From SZUA-430 sp031413635 (GTDB lineage: Bacteria; Pseudomonadota; Alphaproteobacteria; Micropepsales; Micropepsaceae), in the NCBI GenBank assembly GCA_031413635.1, contig JANOFM010000148.1:1-6000 (forward strand): a DNA stretch of 6,000 bases, read 5' to 3'. Of this stretch, positions 1 to 3,480 are shown in pieces. The notes under the pieces were generated by a model, which searched no databases, had not been told where the DNA came from, and saw only the letters and a program-made list of their open reading frames with translations. Positions within the stretch are counted from its first letter, which is position 1; each line of letters begins with the position of its first letter. The position numbers and the translations under genes were made by a program.

Positions 1-30
1 GCGCGAACCACAAACCTTGCGCTGGATCAA

Positions 31-49
31 GCCGCGCGCCGCGCGGGCC
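31..49 (-). terminator. Possible weak terminator hairpin after the cupredoxin gene
   Basis: Starting directly after the TAA stop, the minus strand can fold a 6-bp all-GC stem (CCGCGC pairing with GCGCGG) around a GGC loop. There is no T-run after it, so termination would need Rho or a downstream site outside the window. The position at the end of the operon is right, but GC-rich sequence makes chance hairpins common. The remaining bases 1-30 show nothing recognisable. Confidence 0.28.
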
Positions 50-547
50 TTACTGCACCGTGATCTTTCCTTCCATGCCGAGATCGGCATGGCCGGGATA
101 GTTGCATGCGAATTCCAGCTTTCCGCTCTCCGAGAATGTCCAGATCAGCGCGCCGGTTTCCCCGGGCTTCACGTGGACGGAGTTGCTCGGCATCATGTCC
201 TGCTCGCCTTTGTCGTGTTTCATATCGGACATCTTCACCATTTCACGGCGATGCCGTTCTTGCGTTGCCGCGTCGCCGATCGTCATTTCGTGCATGTGCG
301 TGCTGGTATTGACGACCACGAACTGGATTGTTTCGCCCTGCGCGAATGCGAGCTCGGTGGGCGAAAATTCGAAATCGCTCGCCACAATTTTTACCGTCCG
401 GCTCACATCCTTGGCCTTGCCGGGATGGCCGAAGGAAACGCCGGCATCGGACGCATGTCCGTCGGGCACCGCGCCGTGCGCACTCGCGCCAACCGTGCCT
501 AGCGCCAAGGCAATTATCACCAAACCAATACCGCTGCATGTCTTCAT
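50..547 (-). CDS. Exported cupredoxin-like copper-binding protein
   Basis: A 165-residue small blue-copper-type protein of the plastocyanin/azurin fold, closest in style to the COG4454 cupredoxin group. Residues 1-23 form a signal peptide (likely cleavage ASA|H). The mature cupredoxin domain runs from about residue 50 to the end. Type-1 copper ligands are visible: H86 in THMHEMTIG, then C148, H153 and M158 in CNYPGHADLGM, with the C-x4-H-x4-M spacing of plastocyanin and pseudoazurin. A Met/His/Lys-rich stretch (about 97-125, including M103, M106, M109, H111, M118 and M119) lies between the ligand strands and may bind extra copper. The start is supported by GGAG eight bases upstream. It begins 20 bp after the copB stop, so it is the last gene of the operon. 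It is likely a periplasmic copper carrier or buffer for CopA, though electron transfer is also possible. Confidence 0.92.
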   Translation of the reverse strand: MKTCSGIGLVIIALALGTVGASAHGAVPDGHASDAGVSFGHPGKAKDVSRTVKIVASDFEFSPTELAFAQGETIQFVVVNTSTHMHEMTIGDAATQERHRREMVKMSDMKHDKGEQDMMPSNSVHVKPGETGALIWTFSESGKLEFACNYPGHADLGMEGKITVQ

Positions 548-567
548 GTTGATTTCTCCAAGCTCTG

Positions 568-1311
568 TTACAGGCGAATGCGCAGCCCCAGTCGAATCGT
601 TGTGCTTTCCACGTCTTCACCCAACGCTTGGGTGATTTGCGAGGTCTCGCCGAGCTTGCGCTCGTAGACCAAATCGGCGTAGGGCGCGAACTTGCGCGTG
701 AATTCGTAACGCAGCTGCAATCCCACCTCGACATCGGCGATGCCCGCCCCGACGCCGAGTTCGGGAATGTTCTGGGCAAAGGCGTTCAACTCGATGTGCG
801 GCTGCAGGATCAGCCGCTGGGTGAACAGCAGGTCGTAGGTTTGCTCGAAACGGAACGCGACGTCGGCCTCTTCGTTGACGAAGAGCCGCGCCTCGGTTTC
901 GAAGAAGTAGGGTGCGAGGCCCTGAAACCCGGCCACCGCCCACGTCAGACCCGCGGGTTCGAAATCGTGGCGGACTCCGGCTTGGAAATCCCAGAAGTCG
1001 GCGATGTTCCAGTTGAGCAATGCGCGCAGCTCGGACGAATCGACCGCGCCGTCGAGGGACTCGCCCTCGGCTTCCAGGCGGAACTTCAAGTCGTCGCCGC
1101 CGGCCCAGACATAGGCGTACCAATTGACGAGCGCACCGGCTTTGCTTTCGAACCAGTCGAACTGCGCCCCATCGATCTCGGCGCCGGCGCCCCAGAAAAT
1201 GACGGTCTCCCTGTTGGGGTCGTCCTTGCTGTGCGGACCGGATGCCCAGGCCGCTCCCGTCGACGCCAGAAGCGCGAGCGCGAGCGATAGTTTCGGAATC
1301 GCGCGCCTCAT
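568..1311 (-). CDS. copB: Outer-membrane copper-resistance protein CopB
   Basis: A 247-residue CopB/PcoB-family protein, predicted to form an outer-membrane beta-barrel that binds copper or restricts its entry. Residues 1-23 are a signal peptide (likely cleavage AWA|S). From about residue 36 the sequence alternates polar and hydrophobic residues in short strands, as in the family, with hallmark stretches around WYAYVWAGGDDLKFRLEAEG (64-83), YFFETEARLFV (135-145) and LRYEFTRKFAPYADLVYERKLG (200-221). The start is the ATG at 1311, inside an ATGA overlap with the copA stop, with GGAG eight bases upstream; this implies translational coupling. The same frame is open further upstream, to 1776, but that part runs antisense-free inside copA and lacks a signal sequence, so I excluded it. 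Compared with the Pseudomonas protein, the Met/His-rich N-terminal region is absent. The C-terminus ends in RIRL rather than the usual aromatic residue. Confidence 0.93.
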   Translation of the reverse strand: MRRAIPKLSLALALLASTGAAWASGPHSKDDPNRETVIFWGAGAEIDGAQFDWFESKAGALVNWYAYVWAGGDDLKFRLEAEGESLDGAVDSSELRALLNWNIADFWDFQAGVRHDFEPAGLTWAVAGFQGLAPYFFETEARLFVNEEADVAFRFEQTYDLLFTQRLILQPHIELNAFAQNIPELGVGAGIADVEVGLQLRYEFTRKFAPYADLVYERKLGETSQITQALGEDVESTTIRLGLRIRL

Positions 1312-2966
1312 TTCGCCATCTCCGCGCTCATGCGCGCAACGACGGCCTTCGTCATCATGCCGGCCGACATGTGATAGAGCAGATGGCAGTGAAACGCCCA
1401 TTCGCCCGGCTCGTTCGCCGTCATCATCACCGAATAGGACGAGCCCGGCGCGACGTTGACGACATGCTTGTTCGGCAAGCGGTCCGCCGGCTGTCCGTTC
1501 ACCAGCTGAACGAACATGCCGTGCAAATGCATAGGATGGGCCATCATCGACTCGTTGACGAAGGTGAGTTTCACCCTTTCGCCGTAGCCAAGCTCGATCG
1601 GTTCGGCGTCGCCCGATTTGCGCCCGTTGATCGTCCAGATGAAGCGCTCCATGTTGCCGCCGAGGCGCACGACGATTTCTCGTTTCTCGAGCCGGGTGTC
1701 TTTCTGAAGTTCGAGCGACTTCAAGTCCGCATACCTCAACGCGCGCATGCCCGGCGGGGTCGAGGCATCGGCCCACCCGCGCGGCGCGGCGCCGGACGAT
1801 TTCTTGGTCTCGTCCATCGCGCCGTGGTCCACGCCCTTCATGTCGTCCATCGCGCCGTGGTCCATGCCTTTCATGTCGCCCATCGCGCCGTGGTCCATAC
1901 CCTGCATGCCGGCCATGCCCATGTCGGACATGGTGAGCACGGTGCGCGGACGCATCGGCGGAATTTCTCCGCTAAGGCCGTCGCGCGGCGCCAGCGTGCC
2001 GCGCGCATAGCCGGAGCGATCGATCGGCTCGGCGATGATCGAGTAAGCCCTGTCGTCCTTGGGCGTGACGATAACATCGTAGGTCTCGGCGACGGCGATG
2101 CGGAATTCGTCGACCGGCACCGGCTCGACGTTCTGTCCGTCGGCTTGAATAACGATCAGCTTCAAACCCGGAATGCGCACATCGAAATAGCTCATCGCCG
2201 AGGCATTGATGAACCGTAGGCGCACGCGTTCGCCAGGATTGAACAGGCCGGTCCAGTTCCGCTCCGGCGACTTTCCGTTGACGAGAAAGGTGTAGCCCGA
2301 GACATCCGCCAGATCCGTCGGGTCCATGCGCATGTCGCCCCAATCGAGGCGGTTGCGAAGCGCGGCCCCCAATCCGTCGCGCCCGACGTCGTGGAAGAAA
2401 TCGCCGACGGTGCGCTTTCCTCGGTTGTAGTAGCCCGAGTCGTTCTTGAGGTTGCGCAGAATTTCGTCGGAATTTTCTTCGGTGAAGTCGGACAGCACGA
2501 CCACGTAGTCGCGCGGCGCCTTAACAATTTCGGGCGCGATGGGGTCGATGATCAAGGCGCCGTAGAGCCCCGCTTGTTCCTGCGTACCCGAATGCGAGTG
2601 ATACCAATAAGTTCCCGACTGCCTGATCTTGAAGCGATAGGTGAAGGTCTCGCCCGGCTTGATGCCGTCGAAGCCACTGAGGCCCGGAACCCCGTCCATT
2701 TCGGGAGGCAGCAACATGCCGTGCCAATGAAGCGACGCGTCTTCGTCCAATCGGTTCGTCACGTGAATGACCGCGTCCTCGCCTTCTTTGAAGCGCAGCG
2801 TGGGGCCGGGCAGTTGACCGTTGATCGTCAAAGACGACACGGGTCGGCCGGTCACATTCACGTCTCGACGGTCGATTGTGAGGCGGTACTCGCCGGCCAA
2901 CGCCGCGTGCGGCAACGCCAGAAGAGCGACGAACAAAATCCTGAAATCGAAGAACCGCGAACGCAT
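1308..2966 (-). CDS. copA: Copper-resistance multicopper oxidase CopA (PcoA type)
   Basis: Periplasmic multicopper oxidase of the plasmid-type CopA/PcoA family (not the P-type ATPase also called CopA). It oxidises Cu(I) to less toxic Cu(II) and binds extra copper. All ligand motifs are present: HWHG at 80-83, WYHSH at 121-125, HPMHLHG at 477-483, and HCHLLYHMSAGM at 526-537. By family analogy type 1 copper is held by H477, C527, H532 and M537, type 2 by H80 and H480, and type 3 by H82, H123, H125, H482, H526 and H528. Residues 346-386 form a Met/His-rich insert with three 11-residue repeats. The start is fixed by GGAAGG seven bases upstream and by an in-frame TGA (2987-2985) seven codons upstream. 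The N-terminus looks like a Sec signal (hydrophobic core 10-20, likely cleavage after A24), without the twin arginine usual in CopA/PcoA. The length of 552 is slightly shorter than PcoA. The gene ends in an ATGA overlap with copB. Confidence 0.96.
   Translation of the reverse strand: MRSRFFDFRILFVALLALPHAALAGEYRLTIDRRDVNVTGRPVSSLTINGQLPGPTLRFKEGEDAVIHVTNRLDEDASLHWHGMLLPPEMDGVPGLSGFDGIKPGETFTYRFKIRQSGTYWYHSHSGTQEQAGLYGALIIDPIAPEIVKAPRDYVVVLSDFTEENSDEILRNLKNDSGYYNRGKRTVGDFFHDVGRDGLGAALRNRLDWGDMRMDPTDLADVSGYTFLVNGKSPERNWTGLFNPGERVRLRFINASAMSYFDVRIPGLKLIVIQADGQNVEPVPVDEFRIAVAETYDVIVTPKDDRAYSIIAEPIDRSGYARGTLAPRDGLSGEIPPMRPRTVLTMSDMGMAGMQGMDHGAMGDMKGMDHGAMDDMKGVDHGAMDETKKSSGAAPRGWADASTPPGMRALRYADLKSLELQKDTRLEKREIVVRLGGNMERFIWTINGRKSGDAEPIELGYGERVKLTFVNESMMAHPMHLHGMFVQLVNGQPADRLPNKHVVNVAPGSSYSVMMTANEPGEWAFHCHLLYHMSAGMMTKAVVARMSAEMAK
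1814..1912 (-). repeat. 3 x 33-bp in-frame tandem repeat encoding MxGxDHGAMxD units
   Basis: Three head-to-tail 33-bp units (1814-1846, 1847-1879, 1880-1912) share an identical first 18 bases on the plus strand. The first two units differ at three positions, and the second and third at five. Translated in copA (residues 354-386) they give MQGMDHGAMGD, MKGMDHGAMDD and MKGVDHGAMDE. Met/His/Asp repeats of this kind are known in CopA relatives and thought to bind several copper ions. The DNA-level identity suggests recent duplication, and copy number may vary between strains. Confidence 0.92.
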
Positions 2967-3025
2967 GGGGAAGCCTTCCGTTGGTCAAAGCAAAACGACG
3001 CCGCGCTGACGCACGACATCGCGGC

Positions 3026-3403
3026 CTAGATCAAAAGGCGCCCGGTTTTCGCGTGAAAGTCTTTAAAGCTCGATGCCCGATCGGGCGGCCGATCTGTCCG
3101 CCGCGCCGCGACATAAGCGGGATCGGTCAAGGGCGCAGCGGGAACGACCGGGGGAATCTCATGCGATGCGAGCAACGGCGCGGAGACGAACGTTTGCGGC
3201 GCCATCGACTGAACCATCGCGTCGCAAACGCGGCGCTCCGACTTGCCGCAATCATTGTCGCCGTCGTGGTCGGTCGATGAATGTCGCGGTGACGGCGCGT
3301 GCGATAGCATCGCGTCGAACGACAGGCCCACGCAACAATGCACCACCGCCGTCACAATAAATGCGGCGGTCAGAAGGGCGGCGAGGGTGGCGCGAAGGAT
3401 CAT
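3026..3403 (-). CDS. Small exported Cys/His-containing protein, first gene of the copper operon
   Basis: A 125-residue protein I do not recognise as a named family. Residues 2-21 are a hydrophobic N-terminal segment (signal peptide or membrane anchor) followed at once by H22-C23-C24. The next stretch holds H35, H41, H46, C52 and C60 plus several acidic residues and Met (M32, M63, M67), a composition compatible with metal binding. The C-terminal half is Pro/Ala/Arg-rich and probably disordered. The ATG at 3403 is the only normal start: going upstream, the frame meets the pump's own TAG stop with no ATG, GTG or TTG between. The ribosome binding site is weak (GGG about seven bases upstream). It lies directly downstream of the operator-like site and 59 bp before copA, so it is probably co-transcribed. 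Possible roles are a periplasmic copper chaperone or sensor; this is inference only. Whether it is truly coding is likely but unproven. Confidence 0.65.
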   Translation of the reverse strand: MILRATLAALLTAAFIVTAVVHCCVGLSFDAMLSHAPSPRHSSTDHDGDNDCGKSERRVCDAMVQSMAPQTFVSAPLLASHEIPPVVPAAPLTDPAYVAARRTDRPPDRASSFKDFHAKTGRLLI

Positions 3404-3407
3404 CTTG

Positions 3408-3424
3408 ATACCCAGGGGGGGTAT
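3408..3424. promoter_or_regulatory. CsoR/RcnR-family operator-like palindrome
   Basis: Plus-strand ATACCC-AGGGG-GGGTAT is a perfect 6+6 inverted repeat around a 5-bp centre that is part of a run of seven G. This is the architecture I recall for copper-sensing CsoR operators (ATACCC-n5-GGGTAT-like, as at Bacillus copZA). It overlaps the putative -10 box and ends four bases before the start codon of the next gene, so a bound repressor would block transcription initiation. Known CsoR proteins release DNA on binding Cu(I), so copper would induce the operon. No csoR gene is in the window. A nickel- or formaldehyde-sensing relative of the family cannot be excluded from DNA alone, but the copper genes downstream favour copper. 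Confidence 0.6.
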
Positions 3425-3448
3425 AATTCTATCCGCAGCAAAAGTCCA
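3420..3448 (-). promoter_or_regulatory. Putative sigma-70-type promoter of the copper operon
   Basis: On the minus strand, TGGACT (3448-3443, 4/6 to TTGACA) is followed after 17 bp by TATACC (3425-3420, 4/6 to TATAAT). It sits in the 63-bp gap between the pump stop and the first gene of the copper group. Transcription would begin near 3413, leaving a leader of only about 10 bases, consistent with the weak ribosome binding site of the next gene. Its -10 box is inside the operator-like palindrome, which is what a repressed promoter should look like. A second possible -10, TAGAAT at 3431-3426, has no good -35 partner. The match is modest and inferred by eye. Confidence 0.45.
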
Positions 3449-3460
3449 TACGCGGAATTC

Positions 3461-3480
3461 GCCCGCCTATTCGGCGGGGC
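3461..3480 (-). other. GC-rich hairpin spanning the RND stop codon
   Basis: Plus-strand GCCCGCC and GGCGGGGC flank a five-base loop (TATTC). They form a 6-bp stem plus one more pair across a single-base bulge. The TAG stop of the pump gene lies at the loop/stem junction. No T-run follows on the minus strand, so it is not a canonical intrinsic terminator. It might slow read-through or stabilise the 3' end, but chance is possible in DNA this GC-rich. Confidence 0.25.

Noticed and set aside
628..1290. A 220-codon plus-strand open frame opposite copB
   Set aside because: Typical GC-rich shadow frame; copB on the other strand has family similarity, a signal peptide and a ribosome binding site.
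1312..1776. N-terminal extension of the copB frame to an upstream start at 1776
   Set aside because: It lies wholly within copA in another frame, is Arg-rich with no family similarity, and would bury the clear signal peptide that starts at 1311.
1242..2219. A 325-codon plus-strand open frame, His-rich in the middle, opposite copA and the start of copB
   Set aside because: It is antisense to strongly supported copA. Its His-rich part is only the reverse strand of the Met/His repeat, and it has no recognisable domain.
2969..2979. GGAAGCCTTCC palindrome before copA as a CueR-type site
   Set aside because: CueR sites have a longer spacer between half-sites and sit between promoter elements. This one is simply the copA ribosome binding site and its chance complement.
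3405..3427. A plus-strand promoter using TTGATA (3405-3410) and a perfect TATAAT (3422-3427)
   Set aside because: The spacer is only 11 bp, too short for sigma-70, and it would transcribe antisense into the pump gene. The TATAAT arises from the operator arm and adjacent bases.
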